The notes under the pieces: model-generated
Told to the model about the DNA's origin: nothing
Database searches by the model: none
The model's input: only the letters and a program-made list of their open reading frames with translations
Shown here: piece after piece, positions 1 to 12,786 of the stretch
How positions within the stretch are numbered: the first letter of the stretch is position 1
How the letters are laid out: each line of letters begins with the position of its first letter
Source: Rotaria sordida
Lineage: Eukaryota; Rotifera; Eurotatoria; Philodinida; Philodinidae
NCBI GenBank assembly: GCA_905250125.1
Contig: CAJNOL010000001.1
Coordinates: 539,104 to 603,103 of the forward strand
Reading direction: 5' to 3'
DNA: 64,000 nucleotides
Translations under genes and position numbers: made by a program

Positions 1-3000
1 TTTTTATTTTAAATTAATTCACATATTTGTTTTTTGTCGTCTACAAAAATAAGAAAATAATTGTTAATATCCCAAATATTTTGTTTAATTATAAATTCAA
101 AAATAAGATTCCTATCACAAAAATACTGATTGGTTTTTTTGTTGTCTTAGAAAATCTTTAACGAATTTGATTGATTGTTTATTTGTCAGATTTATCTTAT
201 TATATTATATGAGACTTCCATACAAATTCTTATATGTAAATTGATCAAAGGGATAAGCTAATTTTATTCTATTGCTCAAACAAATACTAAACAATATAAG
301 AAAGTCTGTCTCCGGTTTCGCTTAACAAATCTATTGAATTATTAAATACATTTGAAACACATGCACCAAATGTTCTTATTCGATTGCTGATGTAAAATAT
401 ATTGTTTTTTTTAGTAAAAACAATAATAGGGTTGAAAATGATATTAGTATTGAATTTATTATGTACAATAGTTGTATACAGTCTTTAATATATTCATAAT
501 ATTTTGTTTTCTAACATAAAGAAAAAACTGAACAGAATAAAGTTTTTCATAAATGGATATCTATACAAGGGATTTCAATAAGTGTTTTTTCTCTGAAGAG
601 ATGTGTCATAATTTTAGAGCTCCTCGTTGCTTGACATCTGTGACACAGACCAATAAACATTTTACTGGGCTTTTTTCTAAATAATATTTCTCGTTAAAAG
701 TTTGCCCATCAACTGTTTAGTGGATATTCTAGCTAGTTCTGTCATGCTGCAAATTGCTATTTCTGGTTTGGAGATTGTTCTACAAACAGAAATAATTGAA
801 TTTCATACTCTTAAAGAAGACAGAAAAGCCTAAAAACTGTCTTATAATTGATGCTAAAATAAACAGATGGCATCCTATTTGTTTGTGTCTAACATAGGCT
901 TCGGTGTATTTTCTTTCAAACATAATTATAAAATAGAAAATTTGAATCAGAATTTTATTTCTATCCTATTATAGCATCAGTTGTTGAAATTAAAAACTGT
1001 ATAGTAAAATATTTTTTCGATATTTAAGTGAAAAATGTAAAAATTTGTCTATTGTATAAAACCTATTTGCTTAAAATGCATATATTTATCTTAGGATTAT
1101 TATCGTACTGGCTTTCTAAACAATTAATTAGATACTGGCAATAATAATGAATGTAATGAAAAGTTTCTATTAGAAGATAAGCAGATGTCAATACAAAGTT
1201 GATCAGATACTCAGAGAAAATCTGTTTTTATGATATGGGTGAGATAATGCATATGTGTTATATTAAATCACTGACATTTCATTATTCTCAATAAAGCATA
1301 TACATGAAGAATATGTTGATATTCATTTATAAAACAGAAATATTCTTTTCACCCAACGTTTTCTCGTAGGTCTTTATTCAGCATAAAGGTCGAGGGGTTG
1401 GCGCTCCTCCGATGATTCAATTTGCTTGTGTGGAATTTGTGATTATTGTACCACATATACCAGGTTGTTTGTGTACCCAAAAAGAGGTGTTCGCCTTTCA
1501 AAGTTTGTAAATTGCTCCTCTGGCAGACAAGATCTGGATAAAACACTATTGCATTGTATATGAATATGTCATAAAAGAATATTTTTTTTGGGTCGTTTCA
1601 CAGCCAAAACAAATGATAACTAACTATTTCTGACTTATATCTACTGGAATGTCAGAAAAATCAAGATTATTCTGTAGAAATTACTTTATATTAAATAATC
1701 CAGATATAAAAAAATAATAAGCTTTTGTTCTTGAGAAAAACATCGTTTCAAGAATTCAGTAGAAGCAAAATACTTGGGACACTATCAAAAAAACGTTTTT
1801 TTTTTAAATAGTAACCATTTTCTGAAGGTTGTCGAATTTCATATGAACAATATTTTGAACAAAAAAACATACACACACGCCGATTCGATCAAAGTTCCTA
1901 TGAAAAAAATGTTGAGCCCGACAGGTTGTATTATGTAGAAGAAAAGTGAGGAAAACTTTCTTTTTCTTTTGTTGAAAAACTGATTTTGATAAAAACGTAA
2001 AACAATATAAAATTTTGTTTTATTTTGGCATATATCTTTTTTCTTTTTTGCTCATTCTGAAACATGATAAGTTATCTTTTGTCGTGCATCAAGTATGTAT
2101 ATAAAGAACTATGTGTAACAAAATATTTATAGAATTAAATAGAATTCCTCAGTTATGAGCATGATGTTTAATTGAAGGAGTTAATGAGTGCAAGTCATGA
2201 TCTTTCTTTCTTCTCATACATTAATTATTTCCTGATCAGAACTTCGTTCATTTACTTCGTTAGTATCTTTCAAATAATTGAAGGTATTGGTGTGAGTGAA
2301 GGAAGCCCTCAACAACACCTCTTGAAAAAACAAGACAACATATAACCCTGGTCATCATCAATAAACCAACAATGATCAATAATTTATGAAAAAAATTTCA
2401 TAAATAATATAAGTGCATTAGATTGGTAAGTAGAAAAACAGACTTTTTTTAAGATAGAATTCTCGTAATTAAGCTTTGTCAGAATTTATACAGATTGACA
2501 TAGTATTAATTTTTTGTGACAGATGATAGGAGATACTTCAAATCATCTTTAGAAACAAAATCGAAAAAACAATTTTAGATCTAGAAAGGGTGCGCTCTTA
2601 AAAGTGAATAGAATCGATGTCGTTCAATCGTTGTTTACATAATCATAGTGGAATGTAATACAATTTGATCATAATAATACTTTGTCGTTAGATAATTTCT
2701 TGAATAAAGCTTGTAGACATTCATTTTAATAATAGATTACATTACTAGCTAATGAGTCTTACATCATTGCTCGGAAACGAATAAGAAAGTCTCGGTTTGG
2801 ATTCGATTGGATTCATACCGAAAAAAATGGACAATACTTCCAGTCTCATAAGTAACATGTATCAGAATTCCACATAAAATTTCATTTAGGTTTTCGTGTG
2901 TCTACATCATAAATCTATCGATTTAAAGAAATGCGGAGGCTTCAAAGCGGAGCTACCGTGTAAATTAGGATTTACATATTACGATGAGAAGTGTTTTATT

Positions 3001-3782
3001 CATCGGTGAAGGTAGTAATCTCAGAATTTGCATCATTAACGCTGATATAATTACTTTCTTGTAGGGGAAAGACGCACGTATTAGGAAAGAGAGTAAACTA
3101 ACTTCTATTTTCAGTCGAACTCTATCTCAATTTCCTAATCTGAGCTACAGTTAGTAATTCGTAATCTTGGTTGGAACAATTCTGCAGTCTTTGAAATAGG
3201 AAACCTCAATATTTGGTTGTAAACCAAGTTTTTCAAAGTCAGTTATCATCTAAAATAGCGAATCAGGATATTTAGAACAATAATAAATCATCAAATCTAT
3301 ACTTATATATAATTATACTATTGATCATACAATCAAAGCAGCAAACATCTGTCATAACAATAATAGAACTCTATTTATGTATCGACTAAAAGAGTATAAA
3401 ACATCGATAGAATGCTCGATAGCTCTAAATATCACATAAACCTAGAAAATCCTACTAGGTAGGTGGAAAGAAAAGTGGACATGAAACCGGATGCACATAT
3501 ATCTATTTCCTCTAATATTATCAATCTTACAATAAATCAATAGAAGCTGACATTTTTTAACGGAAATGCAATCAATAGTTGAATTAGTAGACTTCTCATA
3601 CAAAGAGATTTATTTAGTTTGATAAAAACACAACATACACAGAACATAAACCCTATACTGAAGTGAATTTTATTGGTTGCGTTTGAGAGTTAATGAAGAT
3701 ATTGCTTTTGAGTTGAATAAAGAAAGTTACATTCGATTCAATTCGACAGAGTCTATATGCAATCTAAACCGGTTTCAGTCTC

Positions 3783-3783
<1 letters not shown>

Positions 3784-3816
<33 letters not shown>
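3784..3816. repeat. (AT)n microsatellite
   Basis: About 16 consecutive AT dinucleotides in the 3' flank of copy A, inside a stretch absent from unit B. Shorter AT runs occur near 19575, 22105 and 62525. Confidence 0.9.
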
Positions 3817-3819
<3 letters not shown>

Positions 3820-4899
3820 TCATTGAATACAGCTTTCCACTATATTAGAATCATAAACTTAACACAGATTACAACAATTAAACCGATCGGTTTATGATGA
3901 TTTTTATTCTCTCACAAGAAGTTAATTTATTATATTAATGCATTTCGTTATTTTATTCAAAATTCTTGTGAAAGTTTGCGTAGTGAGGAGTTGTCTTAAT
4001 GAGAACTATCTATTTCATATAGCTACTATAGAAAACACTTTATAAAAAGTAACGGTTCATCTATAATGAAATGAGCGACATATTTTATTGTTTTTTGGTA
4101 TCGTTGCTCGTGAATGACGCTTGATTAATTTCTTTTTTCTCTCTTGGTCTTGATTTTGACTTTTTATTGTGACGGCAAATCCATGTCTTAAAGTTAGCGA
4201 TAGAATCACCTTACAGTCTTATATCGGGTCATCACGGCTGAGCGGTTATCTTGTTCGGCATATATTTGAATAGGTACTATGTTCATACCTTAGTACCCCT
4301 GGCCACGGAATAACCCTGATCAAATCACTAATGGCTGTTTGCCTCAGATCATCCATCCGATAGCATGCAGACTAAGTTATGACATACATCTGCCATCATA
4401 GCTAGTATATGATTAGTCAGTATGTACGGAATCTTAATCAATTTTAGCGCAAGTACTGTATGTCAGGCCAGCTTTCTATGCAGAATAACAGCTAGTATTA
4501 GTTGTAGGAAAAATATCGAGCTAATGAATCTGCTGATCGACAACACCTTATGCTACAATATAGGCGAAAGACAGAGATATTCAGCTTCTTCAGTCTTATA
4601 TTGATATTAAACTTCTCCAAGTATTTGAGACTATAATAATCAGCATAATTATGATAATAACCAAGGAACGAAATTCGATACCTATTTTTATCTTTGAAAA
4701 CATATCTCAAAAGTACATTAAAAGAATAAAACTTTGTATTGAATATTTCGACAACTACTTTGAACGATAAATATACATAGATCGATGGAATACTTTTTCT
4801 ATGAATAGATTCTTTGAACTCTGAGATCGTTTTTGACTAACCGAAGTAGATATAAATGAGCAATAGAAAGAAAAACTGTCATTCTTAGTTTTTTTTGCT

Positions 4900-7800
4900 T
4901 TACCTTTCAACTACATCTAACACATAATTCCGTCCAAAGTTGTCATCCCAAAGCTCTTGATTATTGGCTTCTAAACAAATAGCAAAATAAATTTGTTTGG
5001 GAACCTTGGTATCATCATCATATTTTTCTAAATGTATTTTAATTGTAAATGCATCTGTATTATCATTTGGATAAGTCATTGAATGCCATCCTTGAATATC
5101 TTGAAATGTTTCCCAATCATTTCCACTTATACGAGCAAAAACACGTTTTTCATAAGTACGATTATGAACACGAACTGTTCCATATGCTATTGAATCTTTT
5201 GTATATAAACATTCAAGCATTACTTGTCGTTCATATATTAATGGAAGAATATTTGTTGGAGAAGTAAAATATTTTGAAATTAAACAATATTGTTTTGTTG
5301 ATTTTTTAGAAGTATTGACAGATGAAGATGAAGATGACCGATTGAGAACATTTGAAAGATCAAAGCGACATGGAGATGAAGACAATAGATTTGATTGACT
5401 TTTAGCTAGACGTAATTGTTCAAGTTTTATTCGAATACATTCTTGAATGAGTGAGTTTGCTGATTGATCTGGTGGAGTCATATAACGAATAGATTCCAAA
5501 TCAAGACCCTAAAAGTAACAAATAAATATAATATCTGATATTTTTACAAACGATATTCATTCCACTCGATCAATTCTTAAATTATGAATAATTCTTTTCT
5601 TAATCGCGTTTTAAAAATTCGGAACATTTTTTAATATCAAATGGTTTCGAAACATCACCTATATATATATTATTATGAATTCAAATTTTAATAAATATTT
5701 TTCTCTTATTGAGATAAATATAAAACAACATTCAACGACAATGTTTTGAAAAAAAATTACTAAACCAATTTATTCAATGAAACTTTTCTAAATTTTTTTT
5801 CTGAATTTGATGAATAATTGAAAGTTTTAGAATAAACATATAGATTTATTTTACTTTAATTTTAAATCAAAACTAAAAGGGAACAGGACAGAATATGTAA
5901 TATCATCTCATGTGATAGAAGGTGAACAAAAACCACCCGATAAATTGTCGATATTGTCCGGTATGATGTGCGCTACATCGGTGGTTAACCAGCAGTAATT
6001 TGACAGTTAAACAATCAACTATCTTCCGACCGCCCTTCTATCGTGATATTTCGATAGTCGCTCTTCAATCGGTATTTTACCGCCAGCATACCAATAGTGG
6101 TGCAAATAGATGTGTACCATTGGCTGATTCAATCTCAGCTGTTTAGAAAAAGGGAGCCGTTAAATTGGCATTGAAAGAAGACTGAAATTGTCAGTTAGAC
6201 AGAGTTTTAATATTCATTAATGAAATAGCTGTCACAAACTCTGAAAAATTGAAATATCAAATGACATCTGGTGTTCTTTTTTTTTCTTTCAGTGGGCTCT
6301 CATAAAAAGGCTATTTGAGATCAAGCATCAGAACATTTGATATGCTTACATTAAATTTTGATGTTATAACAAGAAAAGAATACAAAAAAAATTTCTAGAA
6401 CATGTTTCTATGTATTGTACATCTCTGTGACAATAGACTCAAATCATAAGTTCTACAGATCTGTACGTTTAAATATTAGAAAAAAGAATGATATTTCAAG
6501 ATTTTTATTTGATAAAGTTACTACTAAAATGTATCACTTTCTGTCTTGGAAAATCAATGAAAACTGAATAACTGTACTTTTGTTGGTGATGTCTCTACAA
6601 TTTCAGTTTTGATTCAAAATTTCGCGATTTCTACTTTTATTATTACGAAGTATTAATTCATAAAAAACCAAAAAAAAAGTCGAGATTCCTTCACAATTAA
6701 TCATGCTGTCAAACAAATATTGTACAACATATTGATCTCAAACATAGAAATCTCTTTCAAAACTCTGATCTTTGAACAGATAAAACATTTTCAAGGAGAA
6801 CAATTTTTCATAAATAATAAAAAGAGATATGAATACATTGATCTCCATTTTAGCTGATTTAGAGATGTGTAATGTAAGTTTTTTCTATACGCTTACCCTA
6901 TCCTGCGGATTTTTGTTCTACCTGCCAGTTCTCTACTCTATAGCTATCTAGCTCTGGCTCTACCATACGCTACAGAACCTATGACCTTATTCTAACCTAC
7001 ATTTTTCTCATCCTAACTCTACTTTACGCTCCAGGATAGGATAAGGATATGGTTGTCTTATAAGCCCTATTATATATTCCTTTTACCATACCGAGTACGC
7101 CTCATATTCTGACCCTATTTTACCCTGCGTTAACCATAACCTATCTGTGATCTTGCACAGTTCTAATCTCATTTTATATAAATTTTGAATAACTTTTCTT
7201 GTATCTTATGTGAAGAGACACTCCTATTATCTACTCATAAGATACTCAATACATACCAACATATCGGCGAAACGAACAACTTTTTTTGGTGGTTGTTCCA
7301 ATAAAGCTGATTTTCTATCGAATAAAGTAATACCCAATGATTTGGAACGTGTACCTATAGTATGTAATGCTTTATCTTTTTCATGATCATCATTTTCAGT
7401 ATACATTGAAAAACGATCTGGTGGACACAATGTATATGTTGAATCATGTAATAACGGTACACATTGCTGTTGTTGTTGTTGTTTTATTTGATTATCTGTT
7501 ATTGTATCATCATTATTAAATTCAACATTACCATTAAGAGTTGCTGAACTATAAGATTTACGAAGAAATCCTTCTAATCCATTAATCTGTGCATCTGAAT
7601 TTGAATCACCAAAATCGAGTAATGTTATTGTATCTTAGAATAAAAACAATAGAAAATAGAATTTTATTTTATTTTATTTTATTACCACTATTTTTGTTTG
7701 AGATTCGTTGATTATCTTCTTCATTTTGTTCATATTCATCATATTCATCAATTTCATCAAGATTAGCTACTTCAATATCATCATTATCACTAATTTGATC

Positions 7801-8175
7801 AAAGCCAAGGTTAAAATCAAGATCTTCTGATGATGTTGATGTACCTTCTTCTTGTCCAACATCAGAAAATGTACTACATATACCAGATGATGATGTATTT
7901 GAACTCAATATACTACAGTGTCTATCGAAATCAGAAAGACTAGAACCATAGCTGAAACTAAATCGTGATGATGTATCAATAGTAGATGGCGCTGAAGTAT
8001 TTTCTGAAGAAGAATGCATACGGTGTTGATATTGATTATGATTATTGTTCATATATGAATCTTTGATATAAAATAAATCATTTATATGTGCAGATGCTTT
8101 ATGTTGGCCAAATAATGGATTATCATTGTAATTATTGTAATTATTAGTATTTGTTGCTATGCTTTTATGAGACAT
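4900..8175 (-). CDS. PPP1R3: Protein phosphatase 1 glycogen-targeting regulatory subunit (CBM21), copy A
   Basis: Three exons on the minus strand: 8175-7686, 7633-7257 and 5508-4900, with GT-AG introns. They join in frame to 491 residues. The first two thirds are Ser/Asn/Asp-rich, probably disordered, with a six-glutamine run. The PP1-docking RVxF motif KVVRF lies at about residues 281-285, followed by ADMLGLDL, the usual arrangement in PPP1R3 proteins. A CBM21 glycogen-binding domain fills about residues 369-486, recognised by GTVRVHNRTYEKRVFARI and a C-terminal WDDNFGRNY. Family members bring PP1 to glycogen, where it activates glycogen synthase and inactivates phosphorylase. The vertebrate paralogue cannot be chosen. 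The normally conserved WDNN is WDDN here, unlike copy B, so sugar binding may differ. The N-terminal region is about 31 residues shorter than in copy B. The start is the first in-frame ATG after stops. Confidence 0.87.
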
Positions 8176-10876
8176 GGGTAAAGGTTAAACAAACTATTTT
8201 CTTATTCTCTCGTATGTCACAATGTAGAGTATAAAAATATAAACGTTACTATCGATAGACAAAAATAATAAATAAACCTTCTCGTTGTTACTAAGAAAGA
8301 GAGAAAAGAAAATAGAATTGTACACTTACATCTACACCTCTTAGAGGGCTTTTTTCGTAGACTTTACCCCTCAATAAATGAGCTGGATGAGATAGTAGCT
8401 GGTAATAGAAAGAGAGAAAAAGGAAAAAATATGTCTTAATCCTATTCATTCAAATAAATCGTGCGAAAAGGAAGAACAAGAGCCCAATTCAATAAGTATC
8501 TATGAATCATGGCTTATTGCTTTTTATTTACTAGTGAATTCTATTCTCTAAGCATCATCATGTCAGAGAATACTTTTGTGTCAGTATCTATTTAGGTGCA
8601 TTCTATGTGTCTCTGACACAACGGTGGAGAATCTGTTGTAAAAAGAGATCATTTCCTCGAACAAGAAAATAACTTGAGGAATTTTTACAGCCTCAATAGT
8701 TTTGAACAAACATTCCTAGGCAATAACTTCCAAAAATATTTCTCCGAATACAATTTTTTTCGAAAATTTCTGCAGACTGAGAAAAATTTTTCGAAATATA
8801 CATTTTCACATCCAGGCAAATAATTGTATCTCTATTCTAACATGTCAAATATTTATTCGCTTAGCATTTGAAACAAAATATGCACATTTCTTTGACGAAT
8901 GCATAATATCTATGACGAAAGAAAAAGGCAATACATCAAAACCAGAAAAGAGAAAAATAAAAGAAAGAAAAACATGCATGTAAACATGTAGTATGCATAC
9001 AAAAATTTTCAATCATTCTCAACGAATGGTAAAAAAACATAATTTTGCCCTCAGAGTGTTGTACTTTGCCTGAGTTTGACTGGTCTATTATTTCTTTAAG
9101 GTTATTTGTCTGTTAGAATAGTATATATCAATATATAGAGAATATATATATTTATGACGTAAGGTAATCATAGTTTTTCGTTCCTCATATAAAAAAATTA
9201 CTCCAAGGTCATGAAATATCAGATACATTACTTTCTATGATCTAACTTGATTAAAATGTAATATTCATTCAAATATTATTGTTTTCATTTGTCGAAATAT
9301 CAAAAGAAAATCACAATAAAAATACATTACTTCAAATCATTTACCATTAAAAACCAATCTTTGAATTTCATATGTATCTTGATTGATGACTAATAAACTA
9401 AACGTATTAAATATTCGAATTGATCATCAAAGTGTATTAAGACTAAATACTTTTATAAACATTAAAATCAATCGCACAATATCCCATTATTTTGATTGAA
9501 ATTATATACCGTACAGATAGAATGTTCTAGAAATTTCTATATGGTCACGACCAAGAGATTAGACACCTATCTTTGTTGCTCGAAACTTCTAAAGGATTCT
9601 CAAAACATATGAACACAAGTCTCAGTGTATCTATAAGATATCATCAAGTGATATATTCGATAAAATCTCACAGAAGAATAATATATTGATACATATATTC
9701 AAATAGTAAATAATATGAAAAGCAATCAACATTGCTATTAATGTTTGAAAGATAAGTTTTAAGAAACACATTTAATTTTAAGTGACATCTGCATGACATT
9801 GAAAAGCTAAACTCATTGACATCCCAAATAATCTGATTTGAGTGTTTCCGAGTTAAGAAAAAAACAACTAAATTTATCGAACAGCCTATTGATTGGTTCA
9901 TGAAACACGAAGTAAAAACAATAAATCGAGAAAAATTATAATCAATGATATGAACCATACGATATATTTGGTGACAAATGCAGACAGATATAAGTCCGCC
10001 AAAAGAAAACAAGCCTTCAGGCGTACTCATAAAAGACTACTTTATGTTTTTTATCATCTGTTAGTGGCTACTCATAAAGAACAGGTAGATTAAAGTCGTA
10101 TTTTTTTTTTGACCTCTCTTCCCTTTTTCCAGGTTTGTCCAGTTTCATCGAATCCTTCTCCTTGCTGGAGATATAGTATAAAGAAGAACCTTTTAGAAAG
10201 AGCCTACTTGTTCAAATATATTGCTTCTTGTTTATTAAAGAACAGTTCATTAAATAAATAAATGAAGAATGTGGGTTCTTTTTTGCTGTTTCTTTAATAG
10301 AAAGTGAGTCACACAATATTTTGAATTGGAATTTTATATCATAGAAAAGAAATGATGCTCTACACACTGGTAAAACGTGCAAATCAATATGTGTTTTGGT
10401 TTGAAATGACAACAATATCAATGTCATCCTGTAGGAGTGGATGCTCAATTGTTATCGCCACTGTAGTTAGCTAGAGTGCGACGAACTGATCAAAAATATG
10501 TGCGTTTTCAATTTTTAGAATGAATTTTTAAGAGAAAATTTTCAGTTTTTTCATATGATCTACTTTTTTTGGAAAACAGGTCTATTTTTCATTTCCTTTA
10601 AATCTTAAAACTCTATGTTTCCAATTTAGTATAAAAAACTGAATCTAAGAAACTCATTTATAGGACTATTCAGATGTAAAATAATCTTAACTCAGGTATC
10701 ACAAGGAAGAAGAGTTCAAATTTCGAAGAAGCATTTTGTAATACTATCCATTGGATGTTCCAGAGAAAATGGGACTCTCAATATTGCAATTATATCACTT
10801 TTCATATTTGTTTGTTTAGACTTTATTTTTTTTTCAAAAACATTCGTCTTTTAATTCTCTATTTAGTTCTTCAATA
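8176..10876. other. Upstream flank of copy A, no gene seen
   Basis: This is the presumed promoter side of copy A and is alignable to 18839-20510 until about 10060, with many small indels. Homology then stops. Open frames at 9668-10030 and 9893-10093 overlap on opposite strands, have no recognisable motif and are probably chance. No core promoter element could be assigned. Confidence 0.6.
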
Positions 10877-11384
10877 GAAATATGTTTAGGCGCTACTTTT
10901 TTCCCATTCAGTACAATAACCAAAATTCTTTTAAACTGAACGGTTCAATGAATTTAAATGTAGATTATTCAATGGTGAATGTTTCTTGCTGATGAAAAGA
11001 GAAAAAACTGTTCTGATATCATGATTGTATTAATTCAATGATACAAAGTTTCGCATTGTTCTGATGAAATCTCTAATATATTCCGAAGATTTCATATCCA
11101 TATTTTATTGGTACTTGAATAGCATTATGTACCTATTGAGTGTGATAAAATGTCTCGTGATTAAAAATGACCATTAGTGCCAGATTGGAAATGTCATCAG
11201 GACAATATGAAACTTCAAATCATTGAATTAATACAATCATGATATCAGAACTATTTTTTATCTTTTCATTAAAAAGAAACACTCATCACTGGATAGTTCA
11301 CATGTAAATTCATTGAACCGTTCAGTTTGAGAGAATTTTGGTTATTGTACTGAATGGGAAAAAAGTAACGCCTAAACATATTCC
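10877..11384. mobile_element. Palindromic TIR element (MITE-like), TA-flanked
   Basis: A 508-bp block whose two halves are imperfect inverted repeats of each other. The ends read GAAATATGTTTAGGCG on the left and the complement of GGAATATGTTTAGGCG on the right. Both sides carry TA, at 10875-10876 and 11385-11386, matching the target duplication of the Tc1/mariner superfamily. There is no transposase frame, so it must have moved with enzyme from elsewhere. It sits in the spacer between the two duplication units. Confidence 0.75.
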
Positions 11385-11386
11385 TA

Positions 11387-12786
11387 TTGTGGGTGTGAGT
11401 ATTCATGTCAGCCATCCACGACCAGCTTTACCTATTCACACCTACACCGACAATATGAGTTGCTTCAATAGAGAAAAGATGAGAAGAAGAAAGAAATAAT
11501 TATAGATGTGATAGAATGAAGCCGACGAAAGACAAGAGGACACATCCTTGTGTCAGAAGACACCTCTTCTGACTTCGCGCTGTCAAAATAATTATATAAT
11601 TCAATGAACACTTCTAGGAAAAGAAATACAGAGTATGAGTCCACTTGTTCGAAGATTTGAAGCACTTGCTATTTCACACATTTTTACTATATGCTTCATG
11701 ATGGGAAACTCTAGCAAAATTTCAAAAGGCAACGATAACTAATATTTTCAAAAAAACTCGTTTTTCCTGATGTCATCATCATCAGTAAATTCTGTGTTAA
11801 ATCGTGAAAAAGCATCTGAATTCTGATAAATACTATTGTTTTCGAAAATAGACAACTAGGACAACCCAACTGCATAAAAATCTTAAAATGATTTTTTTTG
11901 TGACGAAAATCACAATTTTTGACAGAGAGAGGAGGTAATGTACTCTTAAATTCTCTAAAGGCCCTCTACATAAATTGATGATAGCAACAAAAATAACAAG
12001 AACTTTGTGTTTCTAGCATTTGTATTTTATATAAAGGAAATAATTTAATAAATCTGCATATGACAAATGAATACTGATTGATAAGTTTAAAAAACCTGTC
12101 AAACAATAGAGTTATTTTTATCTTATCAAGATATGAAAAGTTGTTTTTGTTCTTCTTTTATTAATTGCTTCATTTATTTCATATCCTATCCATCATTAAT
12201 ATACAATGTGCAACAGATTCTATTAATCGACTAAAAAACTATATCATTCATCATTTTCATCAACATCAGAGAACCACATCTACGTAAACACGCAAACGAA
12301 AAAGTATATATCATACACATGCTAATTAATGTAACGAGAGGATATATACATGTATTTTTGTATACAAGTAGATGTATAGAAAAAACTTGTTGAAATTTGA
12401 TTACGAGAGAAAAAAAATCAGATGTGCACACTTAGCACGATTGTCAGTGATTGTGGTATTGCGCACATTACTAATTTTCTAGAAAAAAAGGAACATTCCA
12501 AACCAGATAAATAGCAGACGACCCATGCATGTGTAGTAATAATATTTTCTTTAATAATTAACTTCACTCACTGGCACGTATATACTAGTAATAGCCAAAA
12601 ACAACAAAGGGAATAGAAAAACAATAAGAAAGACAAGTCGTATGTTCATAAGCCAAAGACAACAAATGTACAGGAGAAAAATAGTAAAATAGAAAAAAAT
12701 GTATCACTATGCCGAAAAACAAAAAAAGGAAAGAAAAATATTGATAAGAAAAAATCGATGCACGTTGAACGTGAAACTCGACTTTG
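11387..12786. other. Spacer between duplication units, no gene seen
   Basis: AT-rich, with no counterpart elsewhere in the window. Short open frames near 11465-11665 and 12231-12431 (minus) have no recognisable motif. If the duplication is a tandem joining of haplotypes, this is where the junction would be expected. Confidence 0.5.

Larger units (their letters stand above)
1..10060. repeat. Tandem segmental duplication, unit A (left edge outside window)
   Basis: This block aligns by eye, in the same orientation, with 12787-20510. It carries the copy A glycogen-targeting gene plus both flanks. Identity is patchy: near complete around exon 3, part of intron 2 and exon 2, but clearly lower in the intergenic flanks. 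Unit A has two stretches missing from unit B, about 290-2050 and about 2760-3875. Either they were inserted in A or deleted from B. The start of the unit is cut off by the window. Bases 1-4899 hold no gene I can recognise; the short open frames there look random. Confidence 0.85.

Noticed and set aside
4216-4320. CACGGCTGAGCGGTTATC... as a possible tRNA
   Set aside because: No B-box GGTTCGAATCC-like sequence, no acceptor stem pairing, and the aligned copy B sequence near 14250 has not kept it.
5907-6047. Small MITE in intron 2 of copy A with GATAGAAGG-type ends
   Set aside because: Only about nine bases pair and the same sequence is present in copy B, so no empty site supports an insertion.
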